A stretch of 64,000 bases of DNA. Source: Chromobotia macracanthus (lineage: Eukaryota > Chordata > Actinopteri > Cypriniformes > Botiidae). The first letter of the stretch is position 1, and every line of letters begins with the position of its first letter. This document shows positions 1-9,681 of this stretch, piece after piece. The stretch lies in contig JAZGTH010000072.1 in the NCBI GenBank assembly GCA_036877525.1, positions 2,294,001 to 2,358,000 of the forward strand, in the 5' to 3' direction. The position numbers and the translations under genes were made by a program. Below the pieces are notes generated by a model, which saw only the letters and a program-made list of their open reading frames with translations, was not told the DNA's origin and made no database searches.

Positions 1-1696
1 TACATTGAGGTTCTTGAAAAATACATCTTGTATATGAGCACAGAGAAAGAAACCAGAAAAACAGAAAGCCTAAAAAAGATAGTAAATGCTCTGCAATTAT
101 TGCATATGTAGAGATGTGAGGTTTAACGTCAATTCTGTCTTTCTATATGAGGTCACAGAGCCTGTTATGACAACAGAAGACAGCATCCATACATACAGTC
201 CAAATTAAACCTGCGGTCTGGGTGGCAAGAGTCAAGTAGCTTTGGATACTTCAATTTAAAACACACAATTAGCTATGCAAGCCTCCAATAAGGTCTAATG
301 AATACTATATTTAGGCTCTATATTTAGACTCATGTCATCCAAGGACAATACAGTCAGAGATTCAGGCAATTTCAGCTGTGGTGTGTTATGTGGCCAGTTT
401 ATTTGTAGCTTGTTGGCATCACTTCTCTGTGACCTGGCTGTTTTTATTCTTCCGCCAGATGGAAGAGAGGTGAGCTTAGCACAGGCTGGGAAATGGGATC
501 CTACCTGAAGCTGTGGGTCTTTCTAAGACACTAAGTGAAAATGTTTTTGATAAGACATAATATTAAACTAGGGAGTGGATTTAATGCAGAATAATATGTT
601 TTTTAGTGATGTTAGCTAAGCAAACAACAGAGGTAAGCCTTTCACAAATAGAACATAATCACACAGCTTCAGAACGGTTCTCTAATCAAATCTTTTGAGA
701 AGATTATTTTTAACCTAATGAAATGTAACTGAAATGTACGAGGGATGATGGGATAAAGCTATTGTTATGTTAAAGTTATAGTGTTTGCCTTCCACACATC
801 AATCTATCATGCATCAAAGATCTCAAACCAGAAGCTTCATTTCTGCAACATTTGTGTTCACTGTTTATCTCACTTTAAGAAGCTCCACACTCCACAGGGC
901 CATGTCAAATGTACCAGTGAAGGCAAAAGTGTAATTTAGTTTTAGGACCTACATATGCTATATAAAGAACATATAAAGCTTATTTTATACACACACATTT
1001 TAAAATCTACATGTTGATTAAAAAGCTCCATGGACATGAGTCCCATCAACTGTCTATGTGCTCAGTATGAAAGTCAAAGTCAGTTTCCTCTATACCGCAG
1101 TGCCACATTGCTGAGGTCATCAACAGGAGACTCTCCTGATTGGCCAAACCAGTCTGCAGCAGAATCATACAACCAAGATACATAGAGGGTTATGCCATTT
1201 AGGAGTCACAATATAGTCACTAAATGTATCTTATAAGCAAACAAAGGTTCAGAACAAAACTGTTAATTAAACATATTAAAGTATCAAATTCAAAATAACA
1301 ATAATAACAGTATCTACTAAAATTGCTCTTATGGACTATAGGCATTAATTATTTAAATATTTCTGAGTTACCATGAGCCTGCTAAAAACTGACGTATGCC
1401 CTTTTGCATACGTCACTTAGGTCTGAAAGTTTCATATGTTTTAGTAAAACATACATTGTAAAAGAAACTGGGGATCAGTTTCTTAAAATCAAAGCAGATA
1501 ATGTTGGAGGAGGAAAACACAAAATACACAATAATCCACAACAGTAGGCCTACTGATGCAGTAGATAAATATAACATGACCTCCAAGAAAAACAATCATA
1601 TGGGTGCTTGACCAAAATAACAATAAACCAGTTTTTGTTTTACCATTTGTACCTCCGACAATGTCATAATCACTATATATAAAAATATTTATAGGA
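1..1696. other. intergenic, no gene seen
   Basis: AT-rich sequence left of the first receptor gene. No ORF here resembles a known protein and I see no repeat with clear ends. A 60-codon minus-strand ORF at 1413-1595 is hydrophobic but has no family features and is most likely chance. Confidence 0.6.
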
Positions 1697-2728
1697 TCAA
1701 TGAGCCTCTGGGAAAAGATTCAAGTATTGAGATGATGGTTTAAATATTTGTAGAGTCAGGATGTGTTTAGCTGATAATCTAAACCATTTATAAAACAGTG
1801 CATAGATAAGAGGATTCATACAGGAATTCATGTATACAACCCAACAAGTCACATTAAATTCAACCGTTTCTGTTGACTCATTTCCTTCAACAAGTATTAC
1901 CAGGTAGTATGGGATCCAACACATAAAATAAACCACAACTACAATCCCCAAAGTTTTTGCTGCCTTTCTTTGGGACCTGCATATGCCCATGTTAGAACTT
2001 AGAACCTTGGCCTGATATTTCGCAACACAGAAGATTTTCACATATAAAGACATGATAACAGAACTAGGGAAAATTAAAGTGACAATGAGGTCCATCACAA
2101 CATGTTTAAACTTGAACGAAACTGCACAGCTTCCAGAACACCCGTCTTTTGTTTCTGGGTAGAACAAAGAATCATATAAGATAATGACTGAATATGTGAC
2201 TGAACATATCCAGTTAATAATAATACAAAAACCTGTTTTATTTGTTGTGACCCTTATTGTGTATCTTAAAGGATCAGTGACAGCAATGTAACGATCTACA
2301 GATATAAAAACTAAATTACCAAGAGATGCGGAAACAACCATAAACACAATAAATAAAAAAAACAAACAAAATATTTCTCCAAAGTACCAGCAGGATTCTA
2401 TATATCTGATGCCCATAAGTGGAATAACAATCAATCCCACAATCAGGTCGGTCACAGCCAGAGAGAGAATGAGCAGGTTGGTTGGAGTGTGAAGCTTCTT
2501 GAAGTGAGAAATGGAGATGATCACCAGCAGGTTCAGAAACACAGTGAAGATTGATGCTAAAAAAATGAATGTGTATAAAACAATGGACTCCACATCAGGT
2601 CTGATTACTCTGACACATGACAAATTGTTGTTTGGAAAGCAATACTGGATATTTTGACTGTCATTTTCCATGATGCTCTTGTTACTCTGTGCTACATCAA
2701 AACAGCACTGAAGCTGTAGTACGTTCAA
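1697..2728 (-). CDS. trace amine-associated receptor (TAAR), D5.42 clade, copy 1
   Basis: Single-exon class A GPCR of the TAAR family, an olfactory amine receptor expected on ciliated olfactory neurons and signalling through a Golf/cAMP route. Seven hydrophobic segments are visible. It has DRYIAV after TM3, CWIPYYLV in TM6 and the TAAR signature NSCMNPLIYALFYKWF in TM7. Position 3.32, counted from the TM3 cysteine (FCLFFLFIV), is Val rather than the usual amine-binding Asp. Position 5.42, counted from the TM5 proline (MDLIVTLIFP), is Asp. The open frame gives 343 residues. The second Met at 2671 (MENDSQ) matches the neighbouring paralogue better and gives 324 residues, so it is the likelier start. 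It is nearly identical to the gene at 4036-5004, differing mainly in TM4/ECL2, as expected of a recent tandem duplicate. The exact TAAR number cannot be given. Confidence 0.93.
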   Translation of the reverse strand: MNVLQLQCCFDVAQSNKSIMENDSQNIQYCFPNNNLSCVRVIRPDVESIVLYTFIFLASIFTVFLNLLVIISISHFKKLHTPTNLLILSLAVTDLIVGLIVIPLMGIRYIESCWYFGEIFCLFFLFIVFMVVSASLGNLVFISVDRYIAVTDPLRYTIRVTTNKTGFCIIINWICSVTYSVIILYDSLFYPETKDGCSGSCAVSFKFKHVVMDLIVTLIFPSSVIMSLYVKIFCVAKYQAKVLSSNMGICRSQRKAAKTLGIVVVVYFMCWIPYYLVILVEGNESTETVEFNVTCWVVYMNSCMNPLIYALFYKWFRLSAKHILTLQIFKPSSQYLNLFPEAH

Positions 2729-4035
2729 CTCTTATGTTCTATCTACAGAACAAAGATCAACCCATTCCAATTCTACTGAGATTTAATATTACAGAACTGA
2801 ACCCACCCACTATTGAACGCATTTAGTGATTAATAATATGACGTCTGAAATGTGTAAGCTGCATGGTGCCTTTATATTTTATATTTACCTATATTATACA
2901 AAAAGTGTCTTCCACGCAAACGGTTAAAGTGACCAGGAAATCAAAATATTCAACTTTTATTTTTAAGGAATATTGCTGTGTGTTACACATACACACGCGC
3001 ATGAACACACACACACATACACGTATATGTACGGTACTGTGCAAAAGTCTTAGGCCAACACCAGATTTGTTGTTTTGTCAAAGTTTTAATGACCACCCAT
3101 GTTTATTTTTTAGTCTCCTTTTTATTCAGATACAACCAGAAAATACAGGAAATATTCCATTATATTTTTTAAATTTTGCATCAAAAATGTCCTATATTTT
3201 CTAGTTGTATTCTAATACAGAGACTGAGAAATAATTATATATAGTCATTATACCATTGCTTAAACTGCTGAAATATAATGGTGGCCTAAGCTTTTTGCAC
3301 AGCACTGCATGCATATATTAGGGGTGTAGCGACAAAGCCATAGTTTGGTTCATATCATGGTTTTGGAGGCATGGTTTGGTTCTGTTTGCTGTGGGGCAGG
3401 GTCAATGGCATGGCCATGTCAGTGCTCACCATAGCTGTGTTAAATATGGACATTTTAAAGTTGTAAAAATGCACTGAAGATATGAAAAGATGAAGTCCTT
3501 ACAGACAGAACCTTGTGTCTAAAACAGGCATTTATCTTCTAAAGTACATCAAATATACAGTATATTAAAAACAGACAATATGTATAAAGTATGAATATAT
3601 ACATAAATGTGACATACGTGCTGTAAGGCAGAAGTCTGATTTAAGTTTTTTTTTGGAAAAGTATTGCTGTATTATAAGCGAGTGGTCACTGCTTCAGCGC
3701 CATGCACTTCACTGATTTTAAACACAACTTCACCTCATCTCAACTCACTTAAAGCGTGCTCACATACTACTTACAATAAAGCTAATACAATAAACCCCAA
3801 ATTTTTGCTTCTTAATATAACACCCACATGAAATGTGATTAATAACTGCTGCATTAATAATCTTCACATTTAAAACTAAAACAAAAATAACTTTGTTAAA
3901 AGACTGGATATATACAGTATTGTTGTAGATTCAATCGTACTTTGGAGGGCAACTACTGTGCAGAGTTTCACTCACAAAAAAACAGCATAATCAGTATATA
4001 CCAATATATTCCTAGAAAGATGAATTATAAATTGA
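2729..4035. other. intergenic between tandem TAARs
   Basis: The first ~130 bases are the 5' flank of the minus-strand receptor and resemble the equivalent flank at 5090-5250, including a shared acaccc/acccacc stretch. The rest holds an AC-rich microsatellite near 2990-3020, a MITE-like element (3035-3309) and AT-rich sequence with no coding signal. Confidence 0.6.
3035..3309. mobile_element. MITE-like DNA element with ~30 bp terminal inverted repeats
   Basis: The left end reads tactgtgcaaaagtcttagg and the right end is the near-perfect reverse complement, ending in ctaagctttttgcacagcac. About 275 bp lie between the ends, with no transposase. The ends match the common fish-genome motif containing CAAAAGTCTTAGGC (from memory, not searched). 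A target-site duplication is not clear. An ORF through the left end is chance. Confidence 0.65.
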
Positions 4036-5004
4036 TCATTCACACTCAGGGAAAAGATTCAAGTATTGAGATGATGGTTTAAATATTTGTAGAGTCAGGA
4101 TGTGTTTAGCTGATAATCTAAACCATTTATAAAACAGTGCATAGATAAGAGGATTCATACAGGAATTCATGTATACAACCCAACAGGTCATATTAAATTC
4201 AACTGATACTGTTGACTCATTTCCTTCAACAAGTATTACCAGGTAGTATGGGATCCAACACATAAAATAAACCACAACTACAATCCCCAAAGTTTTTGCT
4301 GCCTTTCTTTGGGACCTGCTTATGCCCGTGTTAGAACTTACAACCTTGGCCTGATATTTTGCAACACAGAAGATTTTCACATATAAGAACATGATTACAA
4401 AACAAGGGGCAATTAAGGTGACAATAAGGTCCATGACAATATGTTTGAACTTAAAATAAATTGCGCAGTCTCCAGGACACCCATCTTGTGTCAAAGCATC
4501 GTAAAAGCTAACAGAATACAGGACTGAACATATCCAGTTAATAATAATACAAAAACCTGTTTTATTTGTTGTGACCCTTATTGTGTATCTTAAAGGATCA
4601 GTGACAGCAATGTAACGATCTACAGATATAAAAACTAAATTACCAAGAGATGCGGAAACAACTATTAAACTAATAAATAAAAATACTGAACAAAATATTT
4701 CTCCAAAGTACCAGCAAGATTCTATATATCTGATGCCCATGAGTGGAATAACAATCAATCCCACAATCAGGTCGGTCACAGCCAGAGAGAGAATGAGCAG
4801 GTTGGTTGGAGTGTGAAGCTTCTTGAAGTGAGAGATGGAGATGATCACCAGCAGGTTCAGAAACACAGTGAAGATTGATGCTAAAAAAATGAATGTGTAT
4901 AAAACGATGGACTCCACATCAGGTCTGATTACTCTGACACATGACAAATTGTTGTTTGGAAAGCAATACTGGATATTTCGACTGCCGTTCTCCATGATGC
5001 TCAT
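4036..5004 (-). CDS. trace amine-associated receptor (TAAR), D5.42 clade, copy 2
   Basis: Intact single-exon TAAR of 322 residues, tandem paralogue of the gene at 1697-2728 and in the same orientation. It has seven TM segments, the DRYIAV motif, CWIPYYLV and the TM7 signature NSCMNPLIYALFYKWF. Counting from the TM3 Cys, 3.32 is Ser (FCSVFLFIS). Counting from the TM5 Pro, 5.42 is Asp (MDLIVTLIAP). ECL2 (the stretch around TQDGCPGDC) is two to three residues shorter than in copy 1, and the TM3 pocket differs, so ligand choice may differ. Met at 5004 or the Met three codons later (4995) could start translation. The C-terminal tail is almost identical to that of copy 1. Confidence 0.93.
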   Translation of the reverse strand: MSIMENGSRNIQYCFPNNNLSCVRVIRPDVESIVLYTFIFLASIFTVFLNLLVIISISHFKKLHTPTNLLILSLAVTDLIVGLIVIPLMGIRYIESCWYFGEIFCSVFLFISLIVVSASLGNLVFISVDRYIAVTDPLRYTIRVTTNKTGFCIIINWICSVLYSVSFYDALTQDGCPGDCAIYFKFKHIVMDLIVTLIAPCFVIMFLYVKIFCVAKYQAKVVSSNTGISRSQRKAAKTLGIVVVVYFMCWIPYYLVILVEGNESTVSVEFNMTCWVVYMNSCMNPLIYALFYKWFRLSAKHILTLQIFKPSSQYLNLFPECE

Positions 5005-6827
5005 AAAACCTTTTCACAATGGATTATGTCCTCACATGCAGCCTGTCTCTGTTGATCTGTGCTTCATTAAAGGACCACTCTGAGGCTGTGGTACAATGTT
5101 CTCAACATCTGATTCTTATATCTACAGAAAATGTGAATCCTTCCATTCATTTGAGGTTAAATTATTCAGAACTACACCCACCCGCTAATGAATATTCAAC
5201 ACCTTCAGTGATGAATATTATGATGTGTAAAGTGTGTAAGCCTGCAATAAAAAACAAATATCAAATTATAAAAGAAACGTTTTTCAAGTTTTGTTTTTTG
5301 TACACAGTGCATGTGGACCAGGATGGCCAACCTATCTCCTGCCCACTCAGATGTAGGAATGAAGCAATATCGCATGAGCTGGAGGGCATTATGGTCATAT
5401 ATCAGTATGCTGTGATTAACTGTGTCTACGGACGAACATAGCTGTGCTGATATATGGCCATAACTCACTCTAGTGGACAATAGATGGGTTGGCCACTAAG
5501 TGCACTAAGTGATAAGAAAAACAATTTCTTTGAGTTGTAATTATGGGTAAAATGGCTATTGTGAGCCAAATTTACACTTACCAACAACACATTATTTAAG
5601 GGATTGCTCTGTGTGCTTAACTGGAAAAAAATAAACCAACCCCTCTATATGAATCATTAATGATAATATGTAAAAGTATTTTAAAATACAAATAAACTTT
5701 CACAAGAATTTCTAATGTTGTAACATGTTTGCTCTCAGACTTCCACTTGTGACGTGTCAAAATGTCATTTGCCGCTCACATTGACAGTATTGTAAGATTA
5801 CGACCAAACAAACTAAATATAGCAAACGAATATAAATTAAAGTTTCACTCAAGGCTTTATACAGTGACACAAAACCATATGATGATAAAGAATTAAAACA
5901 AAATAGGTGTCCATCGAGCTCACAATCAAACAACTGATTGCATTCATTTGTAATACAGCTTTTTAAACTGAATTTTTTAGATTCACTTTATATTAGTAAG
6001 TTGCTGTTCTTCGTGATTCTTGTTTTGTGTGTCATTTGCACATGCAAATATTCTGTGATCAGCGACAGATCATAGACACTTTAATAACCAACAAATTTAA
6101 TTCCTAGAAATGCACAAATACAATTTATCTGTAAAATACAATTTAATGAATGAATCTGTATTAGAAATAACATTTAAAGCATCTGCAGGCTTACATACAA
6201 ACAAAGATTAATTGATGATTAATGGTAAAATACACAGATGATTATTTAACAGTTTGAATGAAGTTTTGATTCATTTATTAGTATCTTACTCTTCATTTGA
6301 CATTTGGTTTAGATCAGTGGATGGATTACTGTGTCAGTCATCCAAAGACAACAAAACTGATGAATGTAACTGAGCTCAGCTATTGCATCAGTGCTTGTGT
6401 TTGTCTGTTTGCTTCACACCTTTAATGAATGGTTCAGTAACAGACCATCGGAGCATTCTGCATAGGTGTTAACAGGACTCTCAGGTGCACATTTTGGACT
6501 ATAATTGGCCTTTATCGTTTACTGTAACTGATTTCTCAGATGGTTCACTTCTGTCGGATTCTGTCAGTAAACATACAGGAACACAGTCACAACTGAGTCA
6601 ATTTAAAATCAGCCCATGTGATCTTTCTGAAGAATAGAAAGCCGTTGATAAGCAGATGTCTGTTCATATCATTATATGAGGGGGACAAAGTATTAAAAAA
6701 AATCTCTTTCCATACATATACACATGCACCATGGGTTTATTAAGGCCAAACCACTTTTTAAATGCTGCAATAACTTTGTTGTTGAATGAGTAAAATCTTG
6801 ACCATTCTTAGGAAAATTACGCTAGTT
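5005..6827. other. intergenic with foldback element and duplicated receptor flanks
   Basis: Contains the 5' flank of the receptor at 4036-5004 (to ~5250), a foldback element (5324-5495) and two segments (about 6330-6490 and 6545-6680) that resemble the flanks of the divergent receptor pair at 8990-9190 and 7910-8050. No receptor coding remnant was found beside these copies. Confidence 0.55.
5324..5495. mobile_element. foldback (palindromic) MITE-like element
   Basis: The ends are inverted repeats: tggccaacctatct at 5324-5337 and agatgggttggcca at 5482-5495 (13 of 14 match). Inside there is a second inverted pair around gtcatatatcagtatgctgtg and gctgtgctgatatatggcc, so most of the 172 bp can fold on itself. 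There is no coding capacity. A non-autonomous DNA transposon is the simplest reading. Confidence 0.6.
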
Positions 6828-7796
6828 TTATGACAGCTTACATATTTTAGATAGATTTAGGATGTGCTTAACTGACATTTTAAACCAAGGGTAAAATATT
6901 GCATAGACAAGAGGATTCAGGCCTGAATTAATATACAGCATCCATAACAGAACATAGGCTGTGGTGGAAGTCATACTTGTGTTTGCAGTTAAAGATAAAA
7001 TAAAAAAAGGAATCCAACAAAACAGATAAACAGTCACAATAATTCCTAATGTCAGAGCAGCTTTGCTCTCAGATTTTCTCCTCACTGAACCTTCTGTCAC
7101 ATGTTTTCCGCTCTTCATCAGAGAGTTTATAACTTTCACTTGCTGTCGTGCAACATAGAATATTCTCAAATACAAAGTTATGATCACGCTACAAGGAAAC
7201 AGGAAGGACAGGAAGAGATCAGTAACTGACCAGGCAAAAGTAATTACAATTATACATTCTCCATAACATGTGTATTTTCTGTTTGAGATGCTTGTAACAA
7301 TGGCAATGTTATAAGCTGAAGAGAAAAACCAGCCCAGGCAGACAATAACTATGGTTCTAGTTGTGGTTATTTTCTGTGGGTACAGGAGAGGGTGACACAC
7401 AGCGACATAACGATCAACAGCAATTAAAATTAAATTACTCAGAGATGCTGAGAAGAGCAGCCCCATGAACATTAAAGAGAGTCTGCAGAAAGTGTCTCCA
7501 AAATACCAACATGTCTCAATCAGCCTCATGGCTTCCAAGGGCATAATAATAAGTCCAACGAGCAGATCAGACACAGCCAGAGAGAGAATGAGCAGGTTGG
7601 TTGGAGTGTGAAGCTTCTTGAAGTGAGAGATGGAGATGATCACCAGCAGATTCAGAAACACAGTCCATACTGACAACAATGAGAAACACACATACATGAT
7701 ATTATATTCATATGTGGAGCGTATTGTCTTAATGCATGATGAGTTAATGGCAGGAAAGCAGTATTGAATCTCATGATCTTCTGTCTCATAGGCCAT
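6828..7796 (-). CDS. trace amine-associated receptor (TAAR), D5.42 clade, copy 3
   Basis: Intact single-exon TAAR. The start at 7796 (MAYETEDHEIQYCFP) is chosen because it aligns with the start of the divergent neighbour at 9682 and lies ~54 bp below a TATA box. An upstream in-frame Met at 7841 would sit almost on the TATA box and is unlikely. This gives 322 residues. Landmarks are DRYVAV, CWIPFFIL in TM6 and NSGLNPLVYAIFYPWF in TM7. Position 3.32 is Met (FCRLSLMFM) and 5.42 is Asp (TDLFLSFLFP). It is more distant from copies 1 and 2 than they are from each other, and closest to the gene at 9682-10683. Confidence 0.93.
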   Translation of the reverse strand: MAYETEDHEIQYCFPAINSSCIKTIRSTYEYNIMYVCFSLLSVWTVFLNLLVIISISHFKKLHTPTNLLILSLAVSDLLVGLIIMPLEAMRLIETCWYFGDTFCRLSLMFMGLLFSASLSNLILIAVDRYVAVCHPLLYPQKITTTRTIVIVCLGWFFSSAYNIAIVTSISNRKYTCYGECIIVITFAWSVTDLFLSFLFPCSVIITLYLRIFYVARQQVKVINSLMKSGKHVTEGSVRRKSESKAALTLGIIVTVYLFCWIPFFILSLTANTSMTSTTAYVLLWMLYINSGLNPLVYAIFYPWFKMSVKHILNLSKICKLS

Positions 7797-7849
7797 GAGT
7801 AAATCTCCTCCTGTTAGAGGAGTTTGATCTGATCTCCTCACTGTCCTTT

Positions 7850-7859
7850 TATTTATATA
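7850..7859 (-). promoter_or_regulatory. TATA box of TAAR copy 3
   Basis: The minus strand reads TATATAAATA. The start codon lies ~54 bp downstream, so the 5' UTR would be only ~25 nt. A further 46 bp upstream is a 15 bp element (7905-7919) that recurs, 14 of 15 bases, upstream of the plus-strand receptor (9572-9586). Confidence 0.7.
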
Positions 7860-8752
7860 GTGTCCAGGTTAGACCAACCAACCCATCTAACACAGTCATT
7901 TGATGCATAATGACATCATCAGTAGTAGTAATAAACAGAAGGTGAAGTAAACAGTCACTTTTGATCTGTTAGATCAGCCCAATGTGGCCTTTCTGAAGAA
8001 TAGACAGCAGTTGCTAAAATAAGCTGAAGCCTGTCCCCCTATATAACGATCTAATAATAAAAGATTTTATATTTTCCACCTTTAAAAACTATGCATTACC
8101 CCGTGTATGGTTAAGTCCTCAGCCTGACCTGCTGCTCATGCAAACATATATACATAGCTGTCCAGTATAAGCAATATATAAATATATATATTATATATGG
8201 GTTTGTGTATGTGTATGTGTGCATAGGGCCTAAAATTCTAATTGCTGTTTCTATTTTCCCGACATAAGTGAATCACTTGATCTTTTATCAAAGACAACAG
8301 GTGTGTTTGACGCACTGCAGAGAATGTTATTGTTTAGCAATTGACTACTAAAGGTGGGACTTTTCTTGCTACAGCAGCCATATTGAGCCTTGCACTTTCC
8401 CCCATTCAGGGTAACAGAACTGCAGCATCTTGGAAATTTCTGTAGTCTATGGCATGACAAAGAGTAAAAAAGTTTGTAATGGCTTAAAATAGGAAAGAAA
8501 ATGTTTTGCTGCTGCATTTCTGTGTGTGCCAAGGTGCTGTGCTTATACTGTGTGTGCATATTGTAATGGAATAGAGAAGTATTTTAACAAAAATTACACA
8601 CATCACACTTCAACTATATGTTTGCATACAAACCAGTCAATGCTTGTAAAAAATAAGATGTAATTATGGTTTCTGCATCATTACAGTAACTACATGTTAA
8701 AAAAAACACTCTTACATTTACATCATTACATTACATGTGAAAAACACTCAGG

Positions 8753-8850
8753 TCATTATGTACCATTAGAGTGGGCAGTACATCGGATGGTACATGGTAA
8801 TGGCAGGTCTGCCCAGATAGTGTATAAATAATTTACAGTAAGGACTGAAA
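8753..8850 (+). promoter_or_regulatory. orphan copy of a TAAR-type promoter
   Basis: The stretch contains cattatg, gagtgggcagtacat, a match to the area round ctaatccagacactg, and TATAAATA at 8823-8830 followed by ttacagtaaggactga. The same order and spacing occur at 9578-9650 in front of the receptor at 9682. No TAAR reading frame follows this copy. It is either a relic of a deleted receptor or a second promoter for the gene 830 bp downstream. Confidence 0.5.
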
Positions 8851-9042
8851 GAAAATGGATTTATTTGATTTGTTGATCTGTGTGGTTTAACTCACAAGTT
8901 CATAAGTGTTTGCAGGAATTACTTGGATTATCAGAGTAAATCTGATGATCCATTTAATGGCAAAGTGAAGGTTTATTTTCTGATTTAACTTTAATTGTAC
9001 GAGCCAGACATTGCATCAGGCTGAAGCAATACAGCTATTACA

Positions 9043-9044
<2 letters not shown>

Positions 9045-9081
<37 letters not shown>
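9045..9081. repeat. (TG)n microsatellite
   Basis: About 18 uninterrupted TG units upstream of the plus-strand receptor. Confidence 0.95.
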
Positions 9082-9085
<4 letters not shown>

Positions 9086-9571
9086 CTGTGCTTGTTTCAC
9101 ACCTTTAATAAGCAGTTTAAGTGGAGGTTCGTCTTTGCTGCAAATCTCTGCATTGAACTACAGGTGTTAACAAGACCCTCATGTATGTGTTTTATAAATA
9201 ACAAACCAAAACAATTATAATTGAGCCTCTGAATTCACAGTAATAGATAAATGACCAAACTGTCAAATTACCTTTTTACTGCCTTTAAGGTCAAAGGTGC
9301 TTTTTTGTGAGACGTTTATGTTGGCTTGTGCAAAGTATCAGATGACAATATTAGATAATATTAAACAATATTAGACACAGGAAAGTGTTATTCAGAAACA
9401 GCTAAAATGAAAGAAAGAAAAAACTGACAAAACAAACAGCAGTGGTTTGTACTTTCTGTGTCCCTGGTCATTCTTTGCTATGCATGTTAAAATCATCTGG
9501 GGTTGAAACAACATGGGTATATGACTGTTTTTACTTTTAGGTTTACTTTTTTGCATGTTTAAAAAACATAT

Positions 9572-9632
9572 ATGATGCCATTATGCAGAGTGGGTGGTAC
9601 ATGGGTTGATCTAATCCAGACACTGTATAAAT
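9572..9632 (+). promoter_or_regulatory. TATA promoter of TAAR copy 4
   Basis: TATAAAT lies at 9626-9632 with the start codon 50 bp downstream. The upstream element atgatgccattatgc (9572-9586) repeats that of the minus-strand neighbour at the same distance from its TATA. Sequence between TATA and ATG is also conserved, including ctaacaggaggagattta just before the ATG. The ATTA core could serve a homeodomain factor; that is inference. Confidence 0.65.
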
Positions 9633-9681
9633 GGGACAGTAAAGGGATGAGATCAAACTCCTAACAGGAGGAGATTTACTC

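Larger units (their letters stand above)
7860..9571. other. shared upstream region of the divergent TAAR pair
   Basis: Holds the promoter flank of copy 3, a (TG)n microsatellite (9045-9081) and an orphan TATA promoter copy (8753-8850). A 102-codon minus ORF at 8251-8559 has no family features and is taken as chance. Confidence 0.55.

Noticed and set aside
2863..3204. 113-codon plus-strand ORF
   Set aside because: Runs through an AC microsatellite into the left end of a MITE-like element; no family features.
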